From Tethya wilhelma (taxonomy: Eukaryota; Porifera; Demospongiae; Tethyida; Tethyidae), in assembly GCA_964030475.1 (NCBI GenBank), contig CAXIPT010000003.1, positions 10,885,684-10,949,683 on the forward strand: a stretch of DNA of 64,000 nt, read 5' to 3'. A model generated the notes under the pieces. That model did not search any database, was not told the DNA's origin, and worked only from the letters and a program-made list of their open reading frames with translations. Below are positions 36,001 through 51,000 of the stretch, piece by piece; the stretch's first letter is position 1, and each line of letters begins with the position of its first letter. The translations under genes were made by a program, and so were the position numbers.

Positions 36001-39000
36001 CCCGTAAGATCATTGGACTGTCCACCGTCTCCCGAGCTGAGCACCGTGTCGCTCAAACCCGTGAACTGGAGTGCACCAAGGCTGTCTTGCCTCAAGTTCA
36101 AGCTTGTGGTTAGTCAATACATCACTGTTAAATTATCCACTAGTAGAGAATGGGTACGTAAGGGTAACATGTCGGCTAATTTTGTTTTTCTTATTTTTCT
36201 TATACCTATCATTATGATAGGGTTGTGCAGGAAGAAAGTGGAGGCAAACTATCCCTCGTTGTTCAACCGTGTCCTCAAGGCTAATCAAACTCGCTGGGCT
36301 ACGTACCACCACTACGTAGAAGTATCTACAAATACTATACTTTAGAAAATTGAAATTAGCTGTAAAAGTTGTGGCAAAAGAAGAGGAGTGTTCTGTGGAG
36401 ATATCATAGCCCCCTATCTTTGAAGTCTGTGCTTGATACTTGTGTTATGCCAACTCTGTTTTTTGGCTCTGAGAACTAGATCCTCAAGAGAGCCTTCTGA
36501 GGAAGCTGCCACCTCTTACATGGTGGTTTGTAGGTTTGGTAAAATATTAACACTTATTGTGAGTCTAGCTGTAACACACAGGTGTCAAGACATAAAGCTA
36601 AGGACAAGTCAGCAACTACAGTGGAAATGGAACTTTACAGCTTGCTGTTAATTTCATATGTTATTTGTATTCATGTATTTAAATTAATTGTTGTTGGATT
36701 GTTGGTATTAGTAGGCGCAAGGAAACGAAGTCTTTAAAAAAAAAAGCCTCAATAGTAGTTACTGGGTCTCACTTCAGCAACTCAGAAGGTGCCCAGAGGA
36801 GATTGGTGAGGTGTTTTGGCCTCCTGAACGAGTGAAGAAGTTAAGGACAATTGAGCCTTCAGTTTAAAGTACAGACTTACTGTAATATACATTTTATTGA
36901 GTTAATATCGATTTGCATGTTCTTTCGACAGTGTTTTTCGAAATAATGCCGGCATTCATGATTATAAGACACTACTATCACTACCATCTTACAGTGACGT
37001 ACACTGCTTTATTATTGCAGGGCATATATCAACGTATAGACTTAACATGCATTTTTATCAAGATTCAGATAAGTCATGATCTCAGTGCCAATGAGATGAG
37101 CTTTAAGGAAGCAGAAAAGAAAAGTATCAATCTAAAATATACCACAGCTTGCCAGGATACTTTCATAACAGAGGTCAACTTAACACAATAAGAAATTCTG
37201 TTTGATAGCTTTGACCAATAAGGATAATTTACTTCAAGGTTAAAAAAGGAAAGAGTCTTCCAGACTAATTCATTGCATTGTTCAAATTAATGCATGCAAC
37301 TACACATACTGCCATGGACAAGTTAATGATGTCTGTATCATTGTTTATTGTTTATGAACAAATTAGAATGATGAATAAATTTCCTTTCCACTCTTGACTC
37401 AGTAAAAGTGCTGCTGTAGCAGCCAAATATCATTGACATGAACAGGCTCACCGGGGAACACTTCACTTTGTGAGAATGATATAACATAAGCAACAACCTC
37501 TTTGCCTCATATTTGTTGGAGTCCGTATGGAGGAAGAGATTAAGTGAGGAAGATCTTTTTGAGAAACTTTTACTACATATTAGTGAGCAGTACCCTTTGT
37601 AGCTAGACAGTACATTTAACTATTTTCATCTGTACACTTTACGCACTATTTTACCTTTTCCATAGTCGTTTACAGCTTCCAAGACGTTTACAATACAGTC
37701 CTACAACATGTGGTTGATTCAGGGTAGTGGTGCTAATTAGAAACTTTCAAGCTGTGAAAAACTTCACCACGGGTTGATCATAAAGTCACTCTTAACGATT
37801 AATTTTTTTATCCCTTTATTAGCACAGTCCGATATTAAGGCAACCAGGGTGTATTCTCTTAAAGCATACCACATGGGCATTCAACAATCCCCTACGACTT
37901 TTCATCCATGGTTAGTTAACATTCTATTGTTGAGACAATTCCTCCAGGTATTTTTTTTATTGTAGAGGGGTAGTAGTTAGCATGTATACTGTGCCAAGAA
38001 GAGCTCTGTATCAGTATTTTCAGCTCAAAACAGAATGAAGTGTTTTCTATTCAGATATCAAGGTATGCTGACAATTACCGTAATTCGGAAAACTTTTGCA
38101 TTAAAACAAATTTGCACAACAAATTTTCGCGATAATTTTTTTTGTAGTTTTGCCCTGCGTCAAAATGTATCTGCAATAAGCGTTTGATTGATGCTCTACT
38201 GCCACCTCTTCTTTTTCAAATTACCACCAACAAAAATCACGTAAGTTTAAACCTAAAAGAAATTAATGAGCAATTTTCAGATTTAGAGAATTGGTGTGGG
38301 TGCTTTATAACATTGCTTGGGAGTGTGTGTGTGTGTGTGTGTGTGGAAANGTAGAATGCAGTGAAACAAAGGTGGACAATGCATGCTGAAGGCATACCGA
38401 CAATGCCTTATCAGAAATAACCTTAGCAAAGATAAAGTTGTAAGCTGGGTTGTTTGCGACTGATGCCACTCGTGGTATCACTGTTGCTGCATTGGTGTCA
38501 GTCAGCTCTAATTCAAACAAACTAAACAGGTGTTCGTTTGCAGCACTAGGCCAACAAATGACGTGGATAGGTAAGTCCAAAATAAGTGAAGTGAATTAAG
38601 AATTATATTGCACTCTGTATTGAACATTGCAGATGGCCTCAGTTATGAGTAAATACTTCACTCCTGCATATAACACACGCAAAGTATGTACGATCAGAAC
38701 TTGACTTTTTTATGAGACAAATGTTAAGGATTAGATCACCAACTGGTACGTGTAATGACCATTTAACATACCTTGTTAAATGGGGTTAACATTGGAGGAC
38801 AGTGTTGGGGGCTGGGCCTCACTGCATGTTGGTGCTGCAGTGTGCCAGTGTGCATGCCCAGTACCACGTTGCTATTTTTGCTATTTGGCTGTGACCGCTT
38901 CATATCTCGCTTTGCCCATTTCATCTTATACCCTTCCCTCCCACCCATGTAGCAGATTAAAGTTAGATCGAGGGTGTTTTGATTTTCTTTTACTCTGTTG

Positions 39001-42000
39001 GGTGCTGGCATGGACCCAACATGATAAACAGTTCAGGTAGGAGCTCAGAATCCCTATCATTGCGGGGTTGTGCCTGGGGGTTCTTTTTCGGAGGGTCGTC
39101 GAGGTCCTTGGCTCTCTTCCTCCTGCCCAAGCACCTCAGGTTTAGCATGAGAGGAAAATGTACATGGGGCCACCCCCTCCGCAATTATCCCGGGTGATAA
39201 AACCCGGGGGAGAAAACGCAAGGGGACAGGGTAATGATTTGGAAAACCCTGTCACAAGGGATACGGAGCGACTGTCCTCTAAATAAGGATTACTTGGATT
39301 AGGCCGAAATCTGGGTAATGGTTGCGTGCATGCATGGATGGATGACAAGATGTTAAACTTCAATGCGACATGCATCGTTCTTTGAAGTCCCTTTTTTGGG
39401 TAGAGAGTAGACAAGTGTGACATACTAAAAGCCCATAACTCATTTTATGCCATATCTGGTATGGACTGAAATGTTCTTCTTATGGGCGATTCCTTGCATA
39501 TGTAGGTCACTGGTTGTCCCAAACTCAATTGTACAACCTTTCATCCCTGACATATGAGTCTCTTAAGAAAGAATGTGTCAATTACACACAGACACACCAG
39601 ATAGTAAATGGGAATGTAAACATTGATAAACAAGTAATAGTATTTTTTTTTTACAAACTCAGCCCATATTGCAAATTTTGCTAGCGTGAAATTTGCGGCC
39701 CAAATAAATACGGCACCTGATCTGCAACAAGCCAGCAGTGTACTTCATCACCTTGTAAAATTGTCCATGACTGAAATGTAACGCTCTGAGTAAATCAATA
39801 TTAAATAAGGTTCCATCCATTGAGCAGGAAAGAATAATTTTTGAGCCTGAACCAATGGTACTCCAAGCTTTTCATCAACAGAACAACTTTGAAGCAGAAA
39901 CACATTACATAACACCTGCCTTTTACAGGCCTGCAAATCACAATCACTCACTTTAGACCTCACTCGATTGGTTTCGTTATAGTCCTTCGTGTAAGCTACA
40001 TGCAGAGTTATCTGTGCCCATGTCGGAATGAATAGACCATTCATTGCATGATTGCGATTATTTAAAAGTACCGTACATGTATCCTTTCTTATGAAAATTT
40101 CTTTCAAATCCTGTAGCTATTCAAGCTAGCTATTTAAAATACCCATTACACTCTCTATATATGAATGCACACACAGACATAGCATTACTCTATCTCAACC
40201 CTGAAACTGGCAACTTTAGAATGTCAGAGTTTCTGGTGAGAGTTTTTACAACCAAAAGATGGATGGGGAAAACGTTCCTATATTCTTGCAACAGAGAAAG
40301 GTATATTTTATAAATACAGTGCCATAAGATTCTTAATGTGCAGTTGGCCATACAAGCACCAATTTTGACAGGAAGAGTGTGGAATTGACAAGTAAACACT
40401 TGGAGAATGATAATCAGCATTCACATGGATGGTACAACTTAATTGCAATTTAAAAACACTATCGACCCAACTTTTATACTCAATATAGCTTCAGCTTCAG
40501 TTGTTAAACCCAAGTCAAGTGCTCTTATCACTAAGAAACAACTCTGTACTTGTATGCAAAGACTTCTGTGGTTGCCAGGTTGGCCCTCACTCAGTGGAAT
40601 AAGTTAAACTCAACAATTAGACAGATGTTTTTTGCTAAGTTGTTGTCCTTCAATGGAGCTTCATTCACATTCTCAATCAGATCAGAAAAAGTCTCCAATG
40701 CTTATAATCTAAATGTTTTGTAGGATCTATTGCAACACATACTATTAATAATTAATGATATGCACATATCATTTACAACCTCAACTCAGTTAGATTCTAA
40801 ACCAGACTGAGAATTTAACCTTGGCATATATCTGCACATCTTTCAGTGGAAAGAGTGTGGAGCCATGCAGCAGTGCAGTTACACAACAGAAGAAAAGGCA
40901 TGCAATGAGTAACATGGTCACTAGAGAGTGAATAGCCAGCAGCAGTGATGTAAAATCACTGTTTAAAACATTCATACTGGAAGATGGCAACAGAGTTGTC
41001 TTGGATGAAGGTCAACAAAAATATAACATTTTGTAATGCTCATTAAAAGTTACTTTGTTGTTTTTTCTACTGGTTTTGGCTGTGTTATTTGTACATTAAT
41101 TTTGTCATGCTTTGTTGTTGTTTGTTACTAACATCAAGAGTATATATAATTGGCGAGGGCATCAATAAATTTATTGTTGCATTGAGAAAATAGTGGTGGT
41201 GGTATAGCACACATAGTGCATGATGTGCCTCACGCAGAGTGTGTAATATTATGATAGCAGAACACAGCTAGTAGTACTGAATGACATTCCGTGAATCGGT
41301 GCTACGGTCTCAGTGAAAGTGCCGCATAATTTGCATCGCCTGTCTTTCAGCGTTTGTGAAATATTGTTGTATATTCAAATTGAACAATTCGGTTCTGAGT
41401 CTCTCTCTGTTTGCCATATTGTTCTCTCAATAGTGCTTAGTGCACTTTTACCAGTAAAATATTGTTTTTCATTTGTACATCACATAGTACATATATATAT
41501 ACCTATAAATATACAGAGAGAAAGCTCTATTTTTACTAGCATGAGGTGTTCCTATATAGTATAATACTGTCACTATATAGAGGCTGAGGGGAGGGTCCGG
41601 GCTTCTAAGAAGGGAGAAAAAGGGAGCTTGGTACACACCGGTTGCTCATACACCAGTTACTAAAACTTTTTTGTGGCTCATCAGAACTTATCTAGATAGC
41701 TATACTTTACATACACAAACAGTTATGTTAAATATCTAGTGTGTGAGAGCACACCTCCATGAGTAACAATACACATGTTCTTAAACTATTGTTTTTGTAG
41801 GATAAGTGGACAACTATGGATGGTGACCAAGACCTTAGTAAAGGTCGGCAGGAAGAGAACTATATAGACACCATAGTGAGACCGTGTGGCCCAAGAGAGT
41901 GAAAAAAGACTGTTGTAATGCTAAAAAGAAAGGGGAATTTGGGGAGCCTCCTGTAAACCATGAATTTAAGGAATTTTTGAATTGCAAGCATGAATCGCTG

Positions 42001-45000
42001 TTATGTCACAAAAAGGTTAAGATTCTGTTACCAAGCTAGTGCTGACTTGGTATTCTTCTGGAAGCATATCTCTGCTAGCAATGAGACATTCATTGGTTTC
42101 CAGAGTCAGTCGGGAAGATGCAGGTCAGTACTAGTGCATTGTTGCAGATAAGAATGGCTAGGTTATACACGTCTGTTGAATGTCATTTTCTCATAATCAA
42201 GACTAGATTGTGTAACAGACTTTTAGAGCTGAGCTCGTCAAATCTGAATGGCCATAGAAGCACTAGAGACATTTATCAAATAAGGATGTTAACAATTGAA
42301 GAAGCAGTTAGTGCATATAGAACAGAAAAAGTAGACAGATAACTAATCTTGCATTTTATCGATTATTGTTGTTTGTTTTTTCAGTTGCCTTGTGTTCATA
42401 AAACAAATCAAGAAACTCAAGAAGTGATCAATTCTCACTCTTCAAAAGGGGGCATGAAAACGATCTCAAAACTGGTATGACTTTTTATACAGGTTGAATG
42501 CAAACTAAAAGGTTATATGATAGCTCAGTTTCTTGATTTTGTTGTGGCTCTATCTGAAGTCACAGAGCTTTAAAAATGATGTTGGCAAGATTGTGCCAAC
42601 TGTTGACACCATACAAGTAGAGAGAAACCACTGCCAAGACTACCACAAGTGATTATGGACATGATGGCGTAGATATCCACTATACTAGCATGATGTACAG
42701 TACGGATCATGTGAAAGGTAAACGCCTCACGCGAGTGCGAGGGGCTCCCCCGCGAGTCGCTCGCCCGCAAGTTAGCACTGCGAGTATAGTAATGTACACG
42801 CGAGTGTCTAACTATGGCTCACTCGAGAAACACTCGAGTGCTTGTAGTTGTCAAAACTTCAAGCAGGAAACACTTTTAGGCTAATAGTTTTGTGGGTACT
42901 TATCAAAACTATAGTGTTGCACTCTCTATTTCAATCTATGTTGCAGTCAAAACTCGAGTAGAGCAACGAGGTTTCACTCGCGAGTAGCTGTAAAAACTCG
43001 TGCCTTCACGAGTATACCACAACAACACGCGTGGAAAAACTGCTCGTGAGTTTATTGCTCACTCGTTGCTCGCGAGAGACGTTTACCTTTCATGTGATCT
43101 GTACTATAGTACATCAAGGGGGCAAGCCTGAGCACGTTATTTGTGGGAAGAGAATGCGCTGTATATTCTTGCGCATGCGCAAAATGTCTAGGAAACACGT
43201 GCTGTTGAGAGAGGCCTCGAGGAGCTACTAACGGGAAACCAGTCATGAAGCGTGCCGGTGGAGCTGAGTTATCCTCAGATGAAGAGGAAAAGTGTGTTTC
43301 TTTGTTAAAGAAAGCTAGAAAAAACACCAGCGTTTATGGAATCGTGCAAAATGTATCTCCTGTCAAGAAATCTAAAGCCAGTGACACTAAATGGTTTGAA
43401 TGCGTACTTTCAGATGAAACCTCGTCAATGAGGGTTGTTTCGTTCGATGCTAGTCTACACAAAGATTTTGTAAGTTCAGCAGAGAAGGAACGAAGTGTTG
43501 AGTTGCAAAATTCCATCATTGAGTGAAAGTTTCTCATCTTTTTCAGAACAGCAGGCTGGCCAAATAGTGGTGAAGAATAGTCAACGCACGGTGTTGCACA
43601 CAATCTTGCTGGTGACGCATCTCTATCTCAGAAGTGGTTTCCCTATACGTCTCCTTACTTGAGCTCTTTGTCTTTCTTGCGCACGACGAGCATCTCCCTC
43701 AGGGGTGGTCTCTCTACGTCTCCTTGCTTGAGCTCTGTGTCTTTCTTGAGCACGACGAGCATTTTTCTCAGGAGTGGTTCCCCTACGTCTCCTTGCTTGA
43801 GCTCTGCGTCTTTCTTGAGCACGACGAGCATCTCTCTCAAAAGTGGTCTCTCTAAGCCGGCGCTGTTGTAGACGAAGTCTATCCAGATGTCTACGCCTAC
43901 AGAGTCTTCTTTCTTTCTCTTCAGGCGTTTCTCTATCTCTTTGCTCTCTATATCTTTCTCTTTGCCTTGCAAGGCGTTTCTGTTTTCTTTTATCTTCCAT
44001 AGCTAATAGCGCGGCTCAGATCAGATATAAATTTCCACGTGTTGCATGCATGGTATTGCGCAATTGCCAATTTCAATATTTCATAGCGAATATACGGAAT
44101 GTGGACGACCGTGGACGTACGTACAGAAAATTTCTCAGTTGCAACGACTATGTGGGGCTCGCTCAGGCTCGCCCCAATTAAGGGCCGAGGGAGATTTTGA
44201 AGAGCCAACTTGGAGTACAATTCTATGATTGAATATCTACTAAACCATATTTCACCACCAGATGCCAACATATTATGCCTAACTCCAGATAAAAACGGTA
44301 GGGTTTTGCTCCCTCTATAGCATAGTTATTATAACATGTATGATTGTATTAAAGGACTACTACAGCACCAGCAACTTGCATCACTTGCCTTGAAAATGGT
44401 AGAAGTGTGGTGGCCATAGTTAAAGGGGGACAGAGGATGTCACATACAGAAGTACAATGTCTCATTTTCAGTACTATTGGACCCAAAAGGAGTATACTTA
44501 GTAATTGCACATAATATAGTAGAGTCGTGGTTAACTTAATTATAACATTATGTTCTTCTGTTTTTCCTGGTGTAACTAAAAAACCAATCATACTGTAAAT
44601 ACCATGGAGTCTCTGAGTCTCTACATTGATTTATAATAACTATACATTGTCTTTATTAGATCCACCACATGAACCAGTACTTAAAAATAACAGAACCGAT
44701 ACCATTATACGATTTCCATAGAGAATCCAATGGCATAATCCACTGCTAAGTGAGTGCCTTCCCAAAGGCCATCATCACCTGGACCCATGCAGGGATCCGA
44801 GGGTTGCATTTCCAACTCCAGCTGATGATAGAGTGGCTTGACGGTACCCCTAGACCTACATTCCCAATTTTCTCAATATCGACAGAGCATTGATGAAACA
44901 TTGAAAGGTTGGGGGAGAAACTGAGAACGAGATTTGAGAGTCTAGAGGTTGTCCCATCAGGTTTTGTGACCAAATTCTCGAGCTAGTGGGACCACAGCGA

Positions 45001-48000
45001 AGAGAGCCTGCAATACATCCAAGTATTTTCCAATGGATCACTTGGTTTTTATCCAACAAGTATTGAATAAGATTAAGGGAACTATACATGTGTTGCAGAA
45101 ATCAGCCAGGCACAGCTGCGAGAGGATTTGGTTAATAGTTTGGTGGAAGTAAGTCTTATAACCTTGCATTCATGATAAGGGATCTTTGCCTCTATTAGTT
45201 ACAGCATGTTTCCATGCACTCATGCATGCATACAACAGGTGAAGGTTTATTTCAAATCGGATCATTGCCCATATAATCATGCAGTCTTGAAGTAACCGAT
45301 TATAGTTCAACTGGCAAGAAACGGCCACTGGCTATATTGGACAATCACTTGTTGTCTTGTCATATCTGCTCCAATTCTAATTTCCTCATCTTCTGCTAGC
45401 AATGAGATATTTATAGGCTTTGAGACTACACTTCATCTTTCAGAAGTCTGTCGGGAAGATGCAGGTCATACCAGTGCATTGTTGTAAATAAAAATGGCTT
45501 CGATTCTCAAATGCTAAATGTCACAGGTTAGTAGAATGAAACACGCGCAAGATATCTATATAGACTACTATCTTTAATAATATTATACCCTTTCTTCATA
45601 CAGTGTTACAGTCAAATGCCACATAATAGTATTTCAATGTTCAAATCCACACCAACAATAATGAGCCAATGCAAGCTTTTGCCTGCAAAAAGCCATACAA
45701 AACATAACATGTTTACGGGAAAATCAATGCAGGGCCATGTGGCATGGCATGCGGACAGGCTAATTTCTGACAGTCCAGAGAAGGCTGAAGTCGTGAACGC
45801 ATACAGCGGATGGTTTATTCACCTGTACTCCAGTCAGCAGCACTCCAGGTGTACTTAACCTGCCTTAAGAAAGGTAATGGATGTCCTAGATCTAAAAAGT
45901 ACTAATTCATTGTGTTTTGAAACACAAAAATTCCCCCAATCACTACCCTTATTTTGCGAAGCCATGCAACTGCAAAAGCTGCAAAAAGCTCAGCCTTGTT
46001 CACAGAAGGGATACTGCATGTTGCATTCGTACTCAAATAACCCCCATGCACTGCATCTAATTTGCCTACTATTAATTATGTTGATCCTGCCTATTAATTT
46101 TCTGGCCCACAATTAAGTGACAAAAACAATTTCTCCAATATTGCAGATATTGATCAAAGACTAAAATAATTACTATAGTTGTAGAGTTAAGTTTCATGCT
46201 TCTGTTATGTGCAAAATGATGAGAAAATCACTGCATGTTCAAGTTTTCCATTAATCTGTTGAATTATTTTTGGGTCCCATCAGTAGTTCACACTCAAGCT
46301 GATAGCAGACAGATCGTTGTCCATATTTACTTTGTATCTTCTTTTATATTGTTACTTCTGATGGATATAGCGTTCATATAAAACTTGATGTAATTCGCTC
46401 CTTTAACTGTTAAGATTGTATGGTTTCATGTTTAAATTGTACTAAGACTATACAATAGACCATGCAGTCAATGATGTCTAGCTACTTCATTTTTTTTGTT
46501 TTGCTGTTTTTGAACAAATCTAAATGATGAATAATACTTTTCTTTCCTCTCTGATTCTAACTTTAACACAAGTACTAGTGTAGCAGCAAAAATCATTGCA
46601 TTAATCAGTGATGATGGACTTAAAAGATTATTCCCTGATAACGGTGGGATGTGGAACTGTTGGAAGACGATGCTAAAAATGATATGTAGTCAAGCATACC
46701 AGAGGATTATTTATTGGAAGAAAACAAAGCAGATAAGAAGCAGGCTGCCAATATAAGTAAGGAGGTGGTCTACAACATCACAACATCACCATAAACTAAT
46801 GGACTTAATTTTTGATTCCATAGGCTGATCATTTATATCTAGCCACTTAGTATGCATGGTAATTCCAAAGCAGTGTTATCATGGTCTCTGATTTTATAGA
46901 TGAACACAATGGCTATTTACACTTATCCAAACAGGAGCTAGAAGTCGCAAGAGCCTCTGACTGCAGTTTTCCAGAACAAGCAAGAGAACTATTTGAGTAT
47001 GGGGCTGCAAGAGCCGGTTACTAGACCACAGAGAAGTTCATGTCACAAATTGAGAGAGCAACTAGAATAGCAGAGTTTAAGTATCCTCCAGCACTGCACA
47101 CTATTGTATGGTTGTTTGGCCAAAGCAGTTGCCACAAGGCCTATGCACCGGATGCTCTGAACGTCAACAACATAAATGTGAGACCTGGTGGTGCACAGGC
47201 TATGATGAGAGATACCATCTGGGCTGGGAAAGTGCAGAGATTAGTTGATGATCATGGCATTCCCAAAGGAATGAAACAGGTGTTAAAAGAGCGAGGAATC
47301 TGTAGGGCAACTTTGAAAACTCCTGACATGAGGATTATTCTTGCTAATCATGAGGACTTTCAATCAGAAAAGACAATTGTACAGTAGCCCGCAATAAAAA
47401 GTTCCTGTTCCGTTTACGTAAAATGAAAACACGTGCACGACGTGCAATTTCGCAAAAAAAAACACATGCAAAGCTAATATTTCAAATTATTCACAGCCCT
47501 TTCCATTTCATGTGGACTATGTAATGTTTAAACGTTGAATTAGCGTGCTGACAAAGAAGTACATGGCTCCGGCTTTTCTTGAGATCGTTTCGCTGGCTTG
47601 AAGACAAGTTTAAGTGCTAGAAATGTAGCGCTTGAACACCATTTTGTCGTAGAACAGCACAAGGCAAAAGGTAGGCTGACAAACAAATTTAGTAGCAGCA
47701 TAGTTGATACATACGGCAAGAAAGCCCCAAGCAGAGTAATTGATAGCCTATACTAGCAAAGTAGGCTATGTTGACCGTTGATTTTGCCCATTAATTTTCA
47801 GGCCCACAATTAAGTGACAAAACATCATCCCTGATGTTGTGGTCATTGATTAAGAGACTGAACAAGTTATTGCAGTAGCAGAGGTAAGTTTCATGTTAAA
47901 ATGAGCGTGGCGAGCAAAGTGAGCAGTGTTCCTTGCTTGTGTTACTATGTGCAAAATGATCAGAAAATCACTGTATGTTCAAGATTTCAATCAAATCTAT

Positions 48001-51000
48001 TGAATTATTTTTTTACTTCTGATGGATATAGTGTTCGTATAAAACTTGATGTAATTTGCTCCTTTTAATTGTAAAGATTGTATGGTTTCAATTGTACCAG
48101 TTAATGATGTCTAGCTACATCTTTTTTGTTTTTGAACAAATCTAAATGATGAATAATGTTTCTCTTTCCTCTCTGATCACAGTACTAGTGTAGCAGCAAA
48201 AATCATTGCATTAATCAGTGATGATGGACTTAAAAGATTATTCGCTGATAACTGTGGGATGTGGAACTGTTGAAAGACAATGCTTAAAATGATACATAGT
48301 CAAGCACTACCAAAGAATTATGTATTGGAAGAAATGAAAGCATGCATGCTGCCAATATAAGAATGGAGATGGTCTATAGAGGTTATAATTAACTCACAAC
48401 TAGATGAGCAAGGCTTTGGAAGACAGAGGTGGTGATATCAATTGTCAGATCTGTTTGACTTGACTGACATTAAATTCAGTGCTCTTATTTACATCCGGTC
48501 ACTGGTCAATTACCGTCAATTATGTTGAGGCTTAATGAGATTCACAAATGGTACACAATACTACCTGAATGATGTTTGAAATTTGAAGTGTATATATAGT
48601 TGGAAAGTTAAACCAGTGTTGAATCTCATATCAACCACTACTCCATACTTATTTCATCTGTTAAATTTTTTATAAACATGTAGGATTCTGGTGGTATGTT
48701 GCTAACACCTCTGTGTTTGTATGAAATTAAGCCTAAACTCCACAAACCAAATATAGACATAGCTCACCTTACCGAGTGTTTACTACAGTCATTCTAAGTG
48801 CTCAACAATCCGTCTAGGGAAAAGTATTCCCCAGGAAAAATGTTAATCCAGTGTTTGATCAATGGTGCGTCTTTCTTCATGAAAAGAATGGACACTTCGT
48901 AAGTTAAAAATGAAATCTATGTTATATGTGAATGAGACATCATGCATTGTTTGTTCCTTCTTGTTTAATGATGATTTGGTTATTTTGATAATTCTGCAGA
49001 TTTATGAGGGGGGATAACACAAGAAAGGCTGAACATCACCCTATCTTGGAAAAACAGGGTTTTTTTCCCTTCTAAGGATCAAGGACGGTATTCTGTAACC
49101 TTGGCTGTGACTCTGCTGACAAACTATGTTTGACGTTAATTTAAAAAGACAATGCAAAGGTGTGTTACCTATGCTACAAACAAGTGTGCCAAGCACAATG
49201 ATCAACAATGTTCATCATTGCTTAATTCAATGTTTAGAAAATGATTTTGTTAGCCTGTGCTCTGCCGATGTAATCATCTGCAGTTATTATAACAATTTAC
49301 TGCACCTACAACTCAATTTAGATGGGTCTTCACACATCAAGGTGTAATCAATCGTGTGATCAAAGGCTATCCAGGCAATGTTTCCCATTTTTATATTGGT
49401 TCAATAGTGACTGAGAACTCCTTCAAATCATCTCGATTTCAACATCTAAGACAAGAGCAAATTATGTAAAGCCAGTCAAGCAGGAGAAAATAAAGGAACA
49501 AAATTCCCATTCTAAACTATAAAAAATAACTTGGATAATAATTGCTTGGAGCAGATACATATAAATAAGAATGAGTGACTTCATCACCACACAACCTCAA
49601 TGTTCAATATCATTTAATACAATATACTTTGTATGATTTTGCTTAAAAATAAATTTTCTCACAGATTGCTTGAATTTTGAACGCGCATGCTCAAAAGGTA
49701 AAAGGGAGTATATTTAGAGCATTAAAAGTAGAAGTGAGTAATGAATTTACATGGTAGACAGTATCATAATCCCAATCGATATTTACTCATGGCCATTCCA
49801 GGATGGATGACCCAGCAGGACAATCTGATGACCCAGCAGGACAATCTGGAGAAACTGATCAACAAAGTAGTGTAGATAAACTGCTTCACAGCTATCTCTT
49901 TTCTAAAGACATTTAAACTGATTAAAGGCCCTCCAACCATCCCACTTACAGGTCCTCCAACCGACCATCCCACCTACAGGTCCTCCAGCTATCCTATACT
50001 TATCGGCCTTCACTTTCAGCCAAGGTTAAAAATTAAATTTACATAGAAAAATGTTTGCCTCGATACTGGTGTAGATAGAGTCTACATATTCTCCACCTTC
50101 ACTGCACCCATTTGACCTGCTAGTTGTATTTCTGGTCTACTTTTGGAGGAGTTGTAGATCGTGGAAAATAGAACAATTTTCTATACTTACTGTAAAGGTG
50201 TTAGCTTACTAGCTACAATCATTGATTGTAGCTAGTAAGTGCACTATCACTGCATTATGTTGACAAATTTATTTGCTAGCCTATACACTTATTGAGCATA
50301 ACAATCCACAACTATCAAAATCATACTCATGGAGAGTTCACAAATATACATGCCGCTTGTGTGACAACCACAGGTGGCTGATAACTTGCCGGGCAACTCA
50401 CAGAACTGCGAGTGAAGAGTTAACAGCTACTATAGTATAATGTTATTGAACCTGTTAGTTGCAAGTGCACTTGCTACAACTCTAAGTGGAGTTCTCCCAT
50501 TGAATTTGAGAATCTAGGCGGTAGGGCCAAGTCTGGCAAGTGGAAGCAATCCAATAAAGTCGGTAATTCTGCTCTAGGCTCTTGTCCTCCTCAAAGGCCT
50601 GTCAGAAGTGATATTAGAAGAGGATCTACATACAATAGAAGTATCTCTTTGGCACCAATTTGATAACGTAAAGGGGGTTGTGCCAGAGATCTGGCCTATA
50701 CTCTGTGACTCCAGTCCTGTGGCTCATTCATGACGGACCTTCATTGTGCTCGTGGTCCTCCTTCTCACGTTCTTATTGCAGCTACCTCTTCTCACCTCAG
50801 ATCTTGTGGTCAGTTTATGTTATTCCTGTTGTACTATTTATTACACACTAACTGCATGCGAGTGCTTCTCTACATTAATACTTTCAAACAATACTACTAG
50901 TGTTATTAGCGGTTACAGGCTTAAATTGAGGTGAACAGCCCAGTCCTTGTCCACAGTTTCTTGTGGGGTTATGCACGATGGTACTTTTATTAGTTTGCCT

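Noticed and set aside
39040..39220. GC-richer patch with a possible CCCGGG hairpin
   Set aside because: Short, no copy found in the window and no coding sense; composition alone is not enough.
39748..40107. 119-codon minus-strand ORF
   Set aside because: No family similarity, no clear start context or neighbours; likely chance.
40790..40990. Minus-strand ORF with a hydrophobic helix
   Set aside because: A membrane-like stretch alone in AT-rich DNA is weak evidence; no signal for expression.
43655..43972. Second minus-strand frame and plus-strand frames across the Arg repeat
   Set aside because: Frame shadows of the same tandem repeat.
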